The position numbers were made by a program, and so were the translations under genes. This document shows, piece after piece, positions 24,551 to 34,199 of a stretch of 64,000 bases of DNA. Source of the DNA: Whitmania pigra. Its lineage: Eukaryota; Annelida; Clitellata; Hirudinida; Haemopidae. The DNA lies in NCBI GenBank assembly GCA_021613335.1, contig JAJTWR010000159.1, positions 2,594,001 to 2,658,000 of the forward strand. Direction: 5' to 3'. The notes under the pieces are model-generated. The model did no database searches and was not told the DNA's origin. It worked only from the letters and a program-made list of their open reading frames with translations. The stretch's first letter is position 1; every line of letters begins with the position of its first letter.

Positions 24551-25925
24551 CAAATCCTCAGTGTTGTAAAAATTACCTCATTTCGGTAACTAGTTACAAG
24601 TAAAAGTAATACCTCAAAAAGCTACTTAAGTATAAGTAAGAGTATTGTCTCAAAAATTTACTCAAGTAAAAGTTAAAAGTTACAGCGTCTAAAAGTTACT
24701 TTTAAGTAAAAATTACAAGTAACTTTGATGCCGCCATTATTGTGATCATACATCATTCCGTATTATTTAAAAGGAATTGCTTCTCTTATCGTTAAAAAAT
24801 TACTGGTATTAACTGCTAGTACTAACAGTCATTAAGTAATAACATTTGAACTAATGCATTCTTTTGGTGTTTTATTTATTATTACATTACAATCACAAAT
24901 TTTTGTTAATTTTTAACATAACTAAGTCCTCGAATAGTTTGTCACTCATTATGGTCCTTCAGCTGTTCTTTGTCATACCAGAAGAGCTGAATAAACGTTC
25001 AACAGCTGTACTAGCTGGCAGAGGAGTGTTCAACTGGATAAATAATTTCTTCAGGGTATCGCTTCCAGTAATAATGTTCATGTCATCTGATCGGTCTCGA
25101 AGGTACTGCATCAGAATATCAGTTGACCTTCTGCAATTGAAGAAACTGTCTTCAATACTGTCAGCATCAGATGAACGAGAGCTCAAAGCTCGTCCATCTT
25201 TGCTGCATTAGAAGATGCTACTTTGGCTACCAGTTTCTCATCAAGCTTGACAATCGTTAGCAACAAATATACTCTATTCCTTAACTTCTGTTGGATGCAT
25301 GCGTTCCACGTGCTTCTTCAAGTTAGATGAAGAACCTTCATATGCTGAACATGTAGTTTTTGTTTCTGTTGGCAGAGTAGGCATGCATACTTATATGATT
25401 TTCCTTTGATTGAAATCTGAACATTTTGTTCAAATACGGCCACGGACTATCTTCACCCTTGTACCTCTTATCTTCGCTAAAGACACTAAAAATGGCTTCA
25501 AATGAATCCATACTAGGATATATTAAATCTTATATTATTATATGTATATAATATTATATATTAAAAAAAGCTTCGGTATGACTAATCAACAATTTCCGAT
25601 TTAAAACAAAAACGACCGGCGATAACCACAATAACAAAAGAGCGATGATCGGGAAGGGGAAGGTTCTCGAACGAACCAAAAAATAATCTAGAATTTAATT
25701 TTTTTTTAAATAAATTAAACTAATTTAAAATGTTATTTATGTTACTTTGTAACGTCTTGCGCCAAAAAGGTAACGAATTAAAAGTATGACCAAAAATAGT
25801 AATTTGTTACAAGTAAGAGTACAAAATTTTTTTTGTAATTGTTACAAGTAAAAATTACCAAAAAATGTAATTAATTACAGTAACGAATTACATGTAATTC
25901 GATACTGCACAACACTGCAAATCCT
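24551..25925 (-). mobile_element. hAT transposon with intact ends and decayed transposase
   Basis: An 8-bp duplication CAAATCCT (24551-24558 and 25918-25925) flanks terminal inverted repeats CAGTGTTG / CAACACTG (24559 and 25917), the classic hAT signature. Subterminal regions are full of the short palindromic motif around GTAACtagTTAC. On the minus strand, 25186-24959 encodes the hAT C-terminal dimerisation motif (LNTPLPASTAVERLFSSSG), and about 25500-25280 reads like a BED zinc-finger remnant with stops. At about 1.36 kb it is an internally deleted, non-autonomous copy. Confidence 0.9.
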
Positions 25926-26465
25926 CCAAATAATATTGCTCTCTCATGTACAACATTAGTTATGGCACATTATGTGTAGCCGATTTTCAAAAAATCAAAA
26001 TTCGAAGAATAGGGTGATCAATTGGATATCCAATTTATTTTCTTTACAAAAAATTGTAAGATTCCTGTTCAGTGAGTTTTCCACGATTCCTTTCTTGTAA
26101 TCGGTGGAACAGCGTTTTCTTTTTGCACCCATCTGGTCGAAATAGGGTTACGTCGAGATAACTATTAATGGTAAATCTGTTACAAATACAACGTACTGAA
26201 TTAAGAAGAATCTTATATGCAACCCGATGCAACTATTTTCGGGGAAACACGGTATCAGAAATGGCACCCCTTGAAAAAATTGTCCTAGGCTATTTTGGTC
26301 ACCCTTATCCACTTATGAAGTTTATTTTCACCAATTAATGAAATTAATTCAGTAGCCAACTGAAATCGTTTATAAAAAGCGACTTAAAAGTTTAAAAGCG
26401 AAGGTGAGAAATATCGATGACGCAAGTATATTTGATAAATATCCATTATAAACAATAAATAACTG
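25926..26465. other. Short intergenic spacer
   Basis: No gene seen. The minus ORF 26232-26044 has no recognisable domain and lacks exon context. Confidence 0.35.
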
Positions 26466-26684
26466 ATGGGAGGAAAGTCGTCGAAGAAGAAAAAGAAGAA
26501 GAAAAAGAAACCACAGGCGATTGGTTACATTACGGGGATCCCGATTGCAGCCACCATCCCTGACGCCATAACTGACCTTCAGGAAATCAAAGCGAAAGAT
26601 ATCGTCTATTTGGATGATTTGTACTTGCCAAGGAAAAATAAGAAGAAAAAAAAGAAAAAGAAGAAGGGCAGGAAAAAAAGATGA
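26466..26684 (+). CDS. Met-Gly polybasic small protein, 72 aa
   Basis: Single-exon ORF starting MGGKSSKKKKKKKKKP. It has a central hydrophobic, non-repetitive segment of about 38 residues (AIGYITGIPIAATIPDAITD, then an acidic EIKAKDIVYLDDLYLP) and a second Lys run at the C-terminus. Gly2 plus Ser5/6 plus lysines matches the pattern of N-myristoylated, electrostatically anchored proteins. The central segment uses varied codons and is not simple repeat, which supports coding. A (GAC/GAT)n stretch follows the stop. It resembles the small proteins at 33.0, 37.1 and 38.6 kb in overall design but not in the central sequence. Function unknown. Confidence 0.55.
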   Translation: MGGKSSKKKKKKKKKPQAIGYITGIPIAATIPDAITDLQEIKAKDIVYLDDLYLPRKNKKKKKKKKKGRKKR

Positions 26685-27006
26685 CGACGACGATGACGAT
26701 GATGGTGATGAGGTTGACCTATAAGAGGATGTATGCTGTTGTGTTCCGTTGACCTATCGTGCGTTGAAAATGCTTAACTAATAAAATAGTGCTATGGGTA
26801 TAAATGCTACTAGATTCCAATTCAAATAGTTTGATCTTGTCGTTGGTACTGGAAACATTGACGAACTAAGGGGACCATCAGGGCCATTTCAGACAGAAAA
26901 TAATGTTCTACATCATGAAGAATCATTAAATAATTAAGGACCCGCTTCAATGCACAATTCTCCATTAATTAAGTAATTTGTTTCTTAACTTCACATTTAA
27001 AAATAA

Positions 27007-27086
27007 CAGAGATGGGGTTTAACTACTCAAAATAATAGTTAATAACTAATAGTTAACTACTTATAGTTAGTAACTGCCCATCTCTG
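27007..27086. mobile_element. 80-bp hAT-like MITE with 8-bp target duplication
   Basis: CAGAGATGGG at 27007 and its exact inverse CCCATCTCTG ending at 27086 enclose about 60 bp of palindromic TAGTTAACTA-type sequence. AAAAATAA flanks both sides (26999-27006 and 27087-27094). The 8-bp duplication and CAG-type ends indicate a hAT-derived miniature element. Confidence 0.85.
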
Positions 27087-27754
27087 AAAAATAACAGACG
27101 AGTAAATGAGAGGCAATGCTGAAACCTGCTTAGAAATTGGTTTAACCATCAGCAATTCAGAAATGCTTCGCACAATGTGGATTCCATGCAAATGTTGATA
27201 GTATGGATGATGAATTTTAGAAAGAGTTGAGAAAAAGTTTGTTTGTTTATTTGATTATAGTCCTTTGCATAATTGAGAAAAAGTACTTGCAAGACAAATT
27301 TATATCTATTCTTCCTCAAAACGTGACGTTTCAGGAATGGGCTGCTTTGGATGATGGATGTTAAATTGTAATGATGCTTGTGTCAATGAAGCTGGAAGGC
27401 AAAGTTAAGGGACAGATAAAGAAACAAACTACAATCAAATGTTTTTTAATAAATTGTAATATTAACATTTTCTTCTTTTATCTAAAAATGTGGTAAATTG
27501 TCTTCTTAATATCAATTTTGATAGATTGATCATTTCCTATGGTTTAACAGACACTGTCACTCAAAGCCCTTAACAGGTAGTACTTCACCAGAAACAAAGA
27601 ATTGGAACTAAAGCTGTATTTACACGATAAATATCTTGGACTAAAAACTCAGGAAACCGTCAGAAACCAGTCATCAAACCATCCTCATCATCTTAAACCA
27701 TCCTAAAACATCTCTCACCAAGCCCATATGTATATACGCAATTCAATAAGCATC

Positions 27755-28197
27755 ATGGAACTAAGACCAAAGTTTTCAACGAAAATGATTTGGTTTGGGC
27801 GAAAGACTTCCGCTCAGGTCATCAAAGATGGGCACCAGCAAAAATCTTGTTCTGCCGAGGAGAGAGGATCTTCGATGTTGCATTAGATGGACATGTCTGG
27901 ATGAGACATGCAAATCAACTTCGACCTCGTTACACTCCGTTAGCCACAAGACAGTTCCTTGATGAATCTGGACTTCTTGAGTCACAGTGGAAACAGGACA
28001 GGAACTGTGAAGACCATGTAGAGGATGGAGACTTACAAGGAGAAGACTTAGTGAGTTTGCAAAACTCAAAAGAAGAAATACTTCCGAATGTGTCGGAATC
28101 TTTTGAAAAACAACAGAAGCAGAGACCGCAGAGAACACGTCATTCTCCCAAAAGACTTGTCGTAGAACCTTGGAAGAAATCCTATGGCGACGGTTAA
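27755..28197 (+). mobile_element. 3' end of a Ty3/gypsy pol (truncated)
   Basis: The ORF from about 27778 to 28197 reads like the tail of a gypsy polyprotein after the integrase core: VWAKDFRSGHQRWAPAKILF (the GxxW..A.I DNA-contact region), then VWMRHANQLRPRYTP and the terminal RTRHSPKRLVVEPWKKSYG seen in gypsy tails. Everything 5' of it (gag, RT, RNase H, integrase core) is missing here, so it is a 5'-truncated or deleted copy. It ends just before a polypurine tract and LTR. Confidence 0.8.
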
Positions 28198-28204
28198 CAG
28201 TCTT

Positions 28205-28214
28205 AGGAGGGAGG
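28205..28214 (+). other. Polypurine tract of the gypsy element
   Basis: AGGAGGGAGG immediately precedes the LTR start TGTTGGG, the expected plus-strand priming site of an LTR retrotransposon. Confidence 0.75.
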
Positions 28215-28392
28215 TGTTGGGATGATTGTAAAATTATATTATTGTCTCAGGGCAATATAATTACAATACAGCGTCTTTGGAACGCTAGTCCAATATAGTG
28301 TATATTATTATGATTGTGAAATAAAGTCCGGTTGCTTTGCTATCTTTCTATCTCCCTCTCTCTCTCTGAGGCTGCCTGTCTAGTACATAACA
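28215..28392 (+). repeat. Gypsy LTR (178 bp)
   Basis: Starts TGTTGGGATG and ends CATAACA, with an ATAAA-type signal near 28320 and a CT-rich stretch (28350-28371). It is preceded by a polypurine tract and followed two bases later by TGGCGGACAG, a primer-binding-site-like sequence. Its ends match the arrangement at the 60-kb element (LTR ...ACAACA, two bases, TGGCG). Confidence 0.75.
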
Positions 28393-28395
28393 ATT

Positions 28396-29757
28396 GGCGG
28401 ACAGAAACCTTAAGGACACCCCATATTTTTGTGATAACTCGTTAAATATAAGTTCAATATTACTCAATTTTTTATATAATATCTCTTTATGGTAGACAAA
28501 ACATCCTGCAAAATTTCAAAAAAATTTAACAAGCTGATCTTGTAAAATATGCAAAATAGCATTTTATGGCCGTTTGAAAACGATAAAGGACATCCTTATT
28601 TATTTCCAATAAAACTTGAAATTTGTCATAGTTATGCAACCAAAATGCACATTATGCAAATATTATCAATATATAAACCCAAAGAAAGTTAAAAATTGAT
28701 ATGAAGTTTATAAAATTACTATTTTATAAATGGCTAGAAGAAAAACGTTGTCTGACAAGGAGAAGGGGCAGATTAAGGCCTTCAGACAAGCAAATTATTC
28801 GATCAGGGAAATTGCCAAAGAGCTCAAGCGATCCAAGACAGTCATCTGGAACTACGTAAAAGCTCCTGAGGAATATGGTGCAAAAAATGATCATGGAAGA
28901 CCTAAAAAACTGCCGATTCGTCACCAGAGACTCCTGGTAAGAAAGGCTTCTTCAGGTAAATTTTCAGCAAATCAAATTAGAAATGAACTTGATTTAAGAA
29001 TTTGTAAAAGTACAGTGTTAAATTATTTGAGATCTAGTGGTATTTTATTATATGAAAAAAGATTAAAGATTCCAGCTCTTAAAAACCGTCACAAGTTGGC
29101 AAGAGTGGAATGGGCCAAAACCATGCTCTCCAACAGAGATGGTTGGAGCAATATTATTTTTTCAGATGAGAAGAAATTTAACCCAGATGGACCTGATGGT
29201 CATCAGTTCTATTGGCATGACCTCAGATTAGAAAAGGAAACATTTTTAGCCGAAATCATGGAGCAGGATCGGTGATGATTTGGGGAGGAATTTCCAGTGA
29301 AGGATTGACTGAATTAGCCTTTCTGGATGGGGGACAGTCTTCTGTGGATTACATCAAAGTTTTAGAAGACCAACTGTTGCCTTTTGGGGAAGATTATTAT
29401 GAAGGAAATTTTATTTTCCAGCAAGATAATGCCCCGATCCACACTTCCAAGTTGACAAAGACATTTTTCCAGAGGAGAAATTTGAAAGTTATGAGTTGGC
29501 CAGCTTGTTCCCCGGACTTAAATCCTATAGAAAATGTTTGGGAAATGTTGTCAAGACTTGTTTACAACAATGAAAGGCAGTTTCATTCAAAATCTGACCT
29601 GGAAAACGCAATTAGGAGTGCCTGGAAAGAACTGGACAGAAATTTCTTAAAAACTCTTATAAAATCAATGAACAAGAGATGTTTTAAAGTTATTGAAAAT
29701 AAAGAATGAATAAATAATGGGTTTTCGATTATTATAAAAATTTTATTTTAAACAGCA
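28396..29757 (+). mobile_element. Tc1-type (DD34E) transposon, near-intact transposase with one frameshift
   Basis: Two ORFs, 28730-29275 and 29272-29709, together cover a full Tc1-type transposase of about 325 residues. The first has the paired helix-turn-helix (SIREIAKELKRSKTVIWNYV), the GRPKK hook and the first catalytic Asp (IIFSDEKKF). The second has WGGISS, the second Asp (FQQDNAPIH) and the catalytic Glu (SPDLNPIENVW) with 34 residues between them. Reading changes frame near the T-run at 29243-29247, consistent with one indel; codons on both sides are otherwise clean, so the copy is young. Left end is placed tentatively at 28396; perfect terminal inverted repeats were not found. Confidence 0.85.
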
Positions 29758-29835
29758 AGTCAAGCAGAATTACAAAAAATAAATCGGTGCACTTGATATA
29801 AAGACCTCATTGACATACAAAGTAGAAATGCATTA

Positions 29836-31056
29836 TTACTTAAGACGAGGAAAATTAGAATCGTCCGAGACATTTGGGGCCTCTTGAAACACTCTCGACG
29901 ATCTCCTCTCGTAACCGAAGTCTATTCTGTCCATCCCACCTCTGCCTCTTTTGCCATAGTAGGCAGCTGTTCCCAATTTGATCTGAATACCAGTGTTGCC
30001 ATTCTCTTGCTTCACGACATTTTTTAACTTAACCTTTTCCTCCTTTTCTTTGGCACCTTCCTTTGTTTTAGCAACATTCAGTGAAGAATTCTTCCGGATC
30101 TCGGCTTGCATTTCCTTCCATTCATCCAACGTGTACTGCTTCACTTCTGGTTCGGTTTCGACATTTCGTCTATCAAACCCTCCTCTATATCCTCCCCTAC
30201 CCCTGTAAGGTCTGCTGCTTCTTGACTTTTCGTCGAATTGACTTGACGAAGCCTCTTCGGCAACAGCAGCATCGGCGTTCTCTGGGGATGAGACTTGTTG
30301 GTCACTAAATCCAACTCTTCTTTGACTAAAGCCTCCTCTGCCCCTGTAATACCTATTCCTGAGATTTTCTTCAACATATCTTGAAGAAGTCTCTTCGGCG
30401 ACAGCAGCAAGAGCGTTCTCGGAAGATGAGACGTGTTGAACTTGATCATAAAAAGTAGCTCTACCCTGCCTATAACCACCTCTACCGCTGTAAGGTCTAT
30501 CATTTATTGGCACTTCCTCAAATTGGCCTGATGATACCTCTTCGGTGGTCGTAACGTTGGCCTCGTACGATGGTTTAACAAACCCTTCTCGGTCTCTTCT
30601 AAATCCTTCTCTGCCTCTGGAAGGTATGTTATTTCTGGCACTTTGTTCAGCTTCTCTCGTTATAGCCGACATCTTGGCAGCAAAGGTTGAGTTTGTTTTT
30701 CTAGTGAACTCTTTACCTCCTTGATAAACAACTCTTTCTCTGGGACCCTCGTCAACGACCACCTCAGTGACACTCTCTACTTTCTTTTTCTTCTTTTTCT
30801 TTTTTTTCTCGTCAATTTGAAGACCTATGTCACCTTCTGCGGTTGTTCCATTTTTCTGAGTTTTAGGAGAAACTTCGATTGTATTAGCCTTCTTGGGTCG
30901 GGACTTTTCCTTGGCAGCAGCCTTGATGGCCTTCTTCAGTGCTTTCTCTTCCTTCTTTTGATTGAACTTATCAAGAAGTTCTCCGGCAACGTCATCATCG
31001 CCTTCTTGCTCAAATGCAAGGAACCTGTTTTTTATATCTACCCTAATCTCAACCAT
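29836..31056 (-). CDS. SERBP1/HABP4-like RGG-rich RNA-binding protein, intronless
   Basis: 406 residues on one exon, start ATG at 31056. The family (vertebrate SERBP1 and HABP4, insect vig) binds ribosomes and mRNA in the cytoplasm. The N-terminus (VDIKNRFLAFEQEGDDDVAG, LLDKFNQKKEEKALKKA) matches the family head. The middle has a Lys run and KEFTRKTNSTFAAK. There are three or four duplicated modules of about 45 residues built around RPYRGRGGYR / YYRGRGGFSQ and SSxENAxAAVAEExSS. The C-terminal family box is YTLDEWKEMQ, and the end has KRGRGGMDR and FPRLK. RGG repeats are probable arginine-methylation and RNA-binding sites. No intron, unlike nearby genes, so a retrogene origin is possible. It lies between two copies of a Tc1-tail-like sequence. 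The polyadenylation region (AAAATAAAAT) overlaps the Tc1 tail. Confidence 0.8.
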   Translation of the reverse strand: MVEIRVDIKNRFLAFEQEGDDDVAGELLDKFNQKKEEKALKKAIKAAAKEKSRPKKANTIEVSPKTQKNGTTAEGDIGLQIDEKKKKKKKKKVESVTEVVVDEGPRERVVYQGGKEFTRKTNSTFAAKMSAITREAEQSARNNIPSRGREGFRRDREGFVKPSYEANVTTTEEVSSGQFEEVPINDRPYSGRGGYRQGRATFYDQVQHVSSSENALAAVAEETSSRYVEENLRNRYYRGRGGFSQRRVGFSDQQVSSPENADAAVAEEASSSQFDEKSRSSRPYRGRGGYRGGFDRRNVETEPEVKQYTLDEWKEMQAEIRKNSSLNVAKTKEGAKEKEEKVKLKNVVKQENGNTGIQIKLGTAAYYGKRGRGGMDRIDFGYERRSSRVFQEAPNVSDDSNFPRLK

Positions 31057-31449
31057 GATATTTTTCTAGATAGTTTTGAATATTCTAATTGTTTTTTTTA
31101 AGGATGCGATCTTGTTCGATAATTATTCAGTAAGTAATCTGTGTCGAGGACATTCTAAAAGATCATGAAAATGAGAGTTAATTAAAATTCGATATAATAA
31201 ATTTTTTATCTTTTTCAAATTTCGTAAACCATTTTATTATACCTTCAATAATTTATTACATCTATTACAAGCAATTAAAGATCACAGTTTTATTTGTTTG
31301 TTATATCAATTCTTCAAGTTAAAGTGCTGTATTCATTTTCAGTTGGCATTTTTATACATTTTGTATTTGTAATATAAGACGAATCAATTCAAAATTAAAT
31401 AGTATTTAGCATATTACAAAAAAAATTTGAGAACATTTGATGGAATGCG

Positions 31450-31785
31450 AAAAATGAATGAAAAAATAATGGATTTTCGATGTAAACATTTTATTTTAAA
31501 GCGCAAACTACCAGTTTTCCTAGAAACAATAATCATTACTTTAAATTACCTCCGCCCGGAGCTCAAGAATAACATTGGCTGGCTTAAACAAATCATCGAT
31601 ACCTAATGAAATGCACTCGCGAGCCACAAATCATCATATTAACATCAAATCTAGGAGACAAGTCTGGGGGTCTCAGAGACGCAGCCATGACAGACACCTT
31701 AATATAAAGCAAAACTGTTGATAGGGTCATTTATTGGCTGCAAAGTTAGTGTCCCTATAAGCAGTTTTTACTGTATCATGTTTAT
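31450..31785 (+). repeat. Second copy of Tc1-tail-like sequence
   Basis: 31451-31505 (ATAATGGATTTTCGAT and ATTTTATTTTAAA) closely matches the sequence just after the Tc1 transposase stop (29705-29757). Further right, about 31755-31785, gtgtccctataagcagtttttactg reversed gives a CAGTAAAAACTGC start of the kind found at Tc1 ends. The stretch may be the displaced 3' end of the same or a sibling Tc1 element. Confidence 0.5.
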
Positions 31786-33032
31786 ATAATAGACACCTAC
31801 TTTGAATTTTATTAGGTTTGCATTATTATCAAAATCAAAAATATCTACAAAATTTGTTTTAGGATGTAAAATAAAAAATTTTAACGATTTCTGAAAAGTT
31901 TACAAACTTTAAAAAGTTTGCAACAAGGTTATGGACATGCTCGGTTCCACCTAGGTGTGTAAACAGTTATTTTCCTTCATGAAAAGAGCCATAACAATTC
32001 AGAGAACAAGGCTGACTGATGAACACTTATCATCACTGATCAAAGTTAGAACTGCGAATTCATTTTAGCGAGATTTACGAAAAATTATCATGAAAATGTG
32101 ACCTCAAGCCTCTGGGCAAAAAAACTAAAGATGATTGAATTGTCTTGAATAAATGTTCGGTTACAAATGTTAAATTTGGCGTTGTAGAGCTTTAGCTTAC
32201 TGTATCCTGTAGTTTTAACATCTTTTAAATTTAATTCAATAAGATTACAATGTAGGTTTCTTAAGTTTGGTGTTGCGATCCCCCGGTATACCGAAATTGT
32301 TTTATGCGGCCCAAACTGCAGTTTGAGTTTTACATTATGTACAAGTCCCTTCTTATTTTGGATGGGTAAAACCACATTTTTACGGAATATGATTGAATCT
32401 TGGCTACTTGTATTTTATTTAAAAATTGAGTGTTTCATCCCATGTCTGCTCGTTAACATGTAAACCTAGAAGCCTTACATATATAAAAATAAAATGGTCT
32501 AATTGTTGGGTCGTCCGCTTATTTCGTACATGATTTCATTCTCGCAATTGTTTGACTTTCTTGCTTATTTATGCTGGAATGCTTCTTTTATTTGGCCTTT
32601 CTGTAAAAGATTTAACTTTTCATGTCTACGGTGATTCTCAACGTTGATGCTACGTCATAGTTATAAATTTTAAACAACACTCTGCTTTGAAAAAAAATTC
32701 CGAAAAATCTTGATAAGATAAAATATAGGTTTCAATGAACAGGCGATCACAAAATTAAGAATTCTATTTTGAAAAGTGATTTCATTTTTCATATCTATCG
32801 AACTTCGAATTAGTCTGGCAAACCTTAGGAATTTGTGCTTGTATGTTACATTAATAATTTCAAATATTGTGTCTACACATTACATTAATTTGTGATATTG
32901 CATTTATTGCTTTATGTCGTCTCTATTATACATTCTAAAATAATTCGTTTAAAATTACCACGCAGCTTTAAGAAGCAAGAAAATTAAATGTGCCGCTAAT
33001 GCTTCAGAATCATTCGGCGATGACCAATTAAT
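31786..33032. other. AT-rich intergenic spacer
   Basis: No supported gene. Minus ORF 32375-32088 (95 aa) is open but lacks a recognised domain and is not accepted. Confidence 0.4.
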
Positions 33033-33434
33033 ATGGGAAAAGGCAAAAAGGGTAAAGGAAAAAAAGGAAAAAAGAAGAAAAAGGATAAAAAGAAAAAAAG
33101 TGGTGAACAAGAAAAAACCGGGGGCGGAAACGGAGGAGGAGGTGGTAATGGGGGCGGTTGCTGTGGAAATTGCTGCAACTGCTGCTGTTGTTGCAACTGC
33201 TGCTGCTGTTGTTGTTGCAACTGTTGCTGCTGCAACAACAAGGGAGGTGACTCCAAGAAGAGCTGCGCCGGAGGGTGCTGTGGCAAACAAAGCTGCAAGA
33301 ATTGTTGCTGCTGTAAAAAGTCTTGTTGTTGTCAAAGTTGTGCCAGTTGTAGCAGTTGTAGCTGTGGAAGTTGTGAAAGGATGGTGCTTTGTTATGTACC
33401 GAGGACACCTTCTATGTGCTCTATGTGCCACTGA
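33033..33434 (+). CDS. Lysine-headed, ultra-cysteine-rich small protein (133 aa, 39 Cys)
   Basis: I know no family that fits. The order is: MGKGKKGKGKKGKKKKKD polybasic head (residues 1-28), a Gly/Asn linker (33-50), then runs of two to seven consecutive Cys separated by Asn, a Gly/Lys/Ser spacer, and spaced Cys (SCASCSSCSCGSC), ending MCSMCH. Cys codons alternate TGC and TGT without a fixed period and the frame ends at a normal TGA, which argues for selected protein rather than a slipped GTT/GCT repeat. Reverse-frame and +1 ORFs (poly-Gln, poly-Val/Ala) are shadows. Metal binding, a disulfide-cross-linked structural role or heavy palmitoylation after Gly2 myristoylation are all possible. Shares its head with the small proteins at 26.5, 37.1 and 38.6 kb. 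Confidence 0.65.
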   Translation: MGKGKKGKGKKGKKKKKDKKKKSGEQEKTGGGNGGGGGNGGGCCGNCCNCCCCCNCCCCCCCNCCCCNNKGGDSKKSCAGGCCGKQSCKNCCCCKKSCCCQSCASCSSCSCGSCERMVLCYVPRTPSMCSMCH

Positions 33435-33565
33435 TTTTTAATCTTAAAATGCGTTTTTCACTATTGCCTCCAAATCGTTCATTTAAAACGTCTCCATGTT
33501 GACAATATATTAATAAAAAATGAAAAACAAATAATATTGCATTCTAAATATAATCCGAAATGAAA

Positions 33566-33834
33566 TCACAAACTGAAATCTCCTCCCACAAAATGTTCTT
33601 GAGGTGGGCAGAAAAAGTCTTCGTTGCATTTCATTTGAAGGGCTTTGTGGGGACAATTAATGATGAATTTCGGATGCTTGTTGTCTTTGACCCTCTTACA
33701 CATGATATTTTTGGTTGTGGGTTGGACACGGTTTTGTGTGACTTCGGTCAACACTCCCGTCAAAAATCTGTTGAACGAGAATCTTAGTTCGACTTCGAGT
33801 TCGTAAAAGTTCGTGTTGCAGCAGCAGCAAAGAC
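33566..33834 (-). CDS. Terminal exon of a small Cys-domain protein (paralogue of 37.5 and 38.6 kb genes)
   Basis: Minus-strand frame reading CCCCNTNFYELEVELRFSFN, then CKRVKDNKHPKFIINCPHKA and CNEDFFCPPQ, stop at 33566. This aligns without gaps to the second exon of the 38589-39103 gene (SKYYTFQMELLVSFNKCFTG; CARIKNGDNYKYLMSCPFRD; CMQDFCC). A splice acceptor fits at 33835 (gaacgaacag). I could not find the expected lysine-rich first exon upstream: a MKK|gt donor at about 34010 is in the wrong phase. The gene may therefore be a fragment or may start further away. Confidence 0.55.
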
Positions 33835-34199
33835 CTGTTCGTTCGAAGAAACTTCAATTTAATTCCAAAACATTTTTTCAAGGACATCTTTTAAAATAAA
33901 AATGAATGCTAGAGGTATAAAAAGAACCTTTGTGACCTCTTGAATGTATTATTAGCACTTTATCATTTCCAAACAGAGGAGAGTCAAGCAAACGAATTAA
34001 GCGAAAAAAACAAACCTTTTTCATATATCATATAAAAATAGCGCTGCAAACATTCAAATTATTTTGGGTACGTACAACCACAAAAGCAGACATAACATAC
34101 GCAACATTAATAACAATATTACTTAAAAGTCAAACATTTAATCAATTTAACAATAAATAATAATAAATGTTGAATTCGGAAGCAGTAAACCCACAACTA

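Noticed and set aside
32955..33441. Poly-Gln, poly-Ala/Thr/Val ORFs opposite or out of frame with the Cys-rich gene
   Set aside because: Shadow frames of the Cys-coding sequence. The plus frame with a Lys head and Cys runs has the best start and codon mixing.
33560..33787. 75-aa plus ORF
   Set aside because: Antisense to the minus-strand Cys-domain exon, which has clear paralogues.
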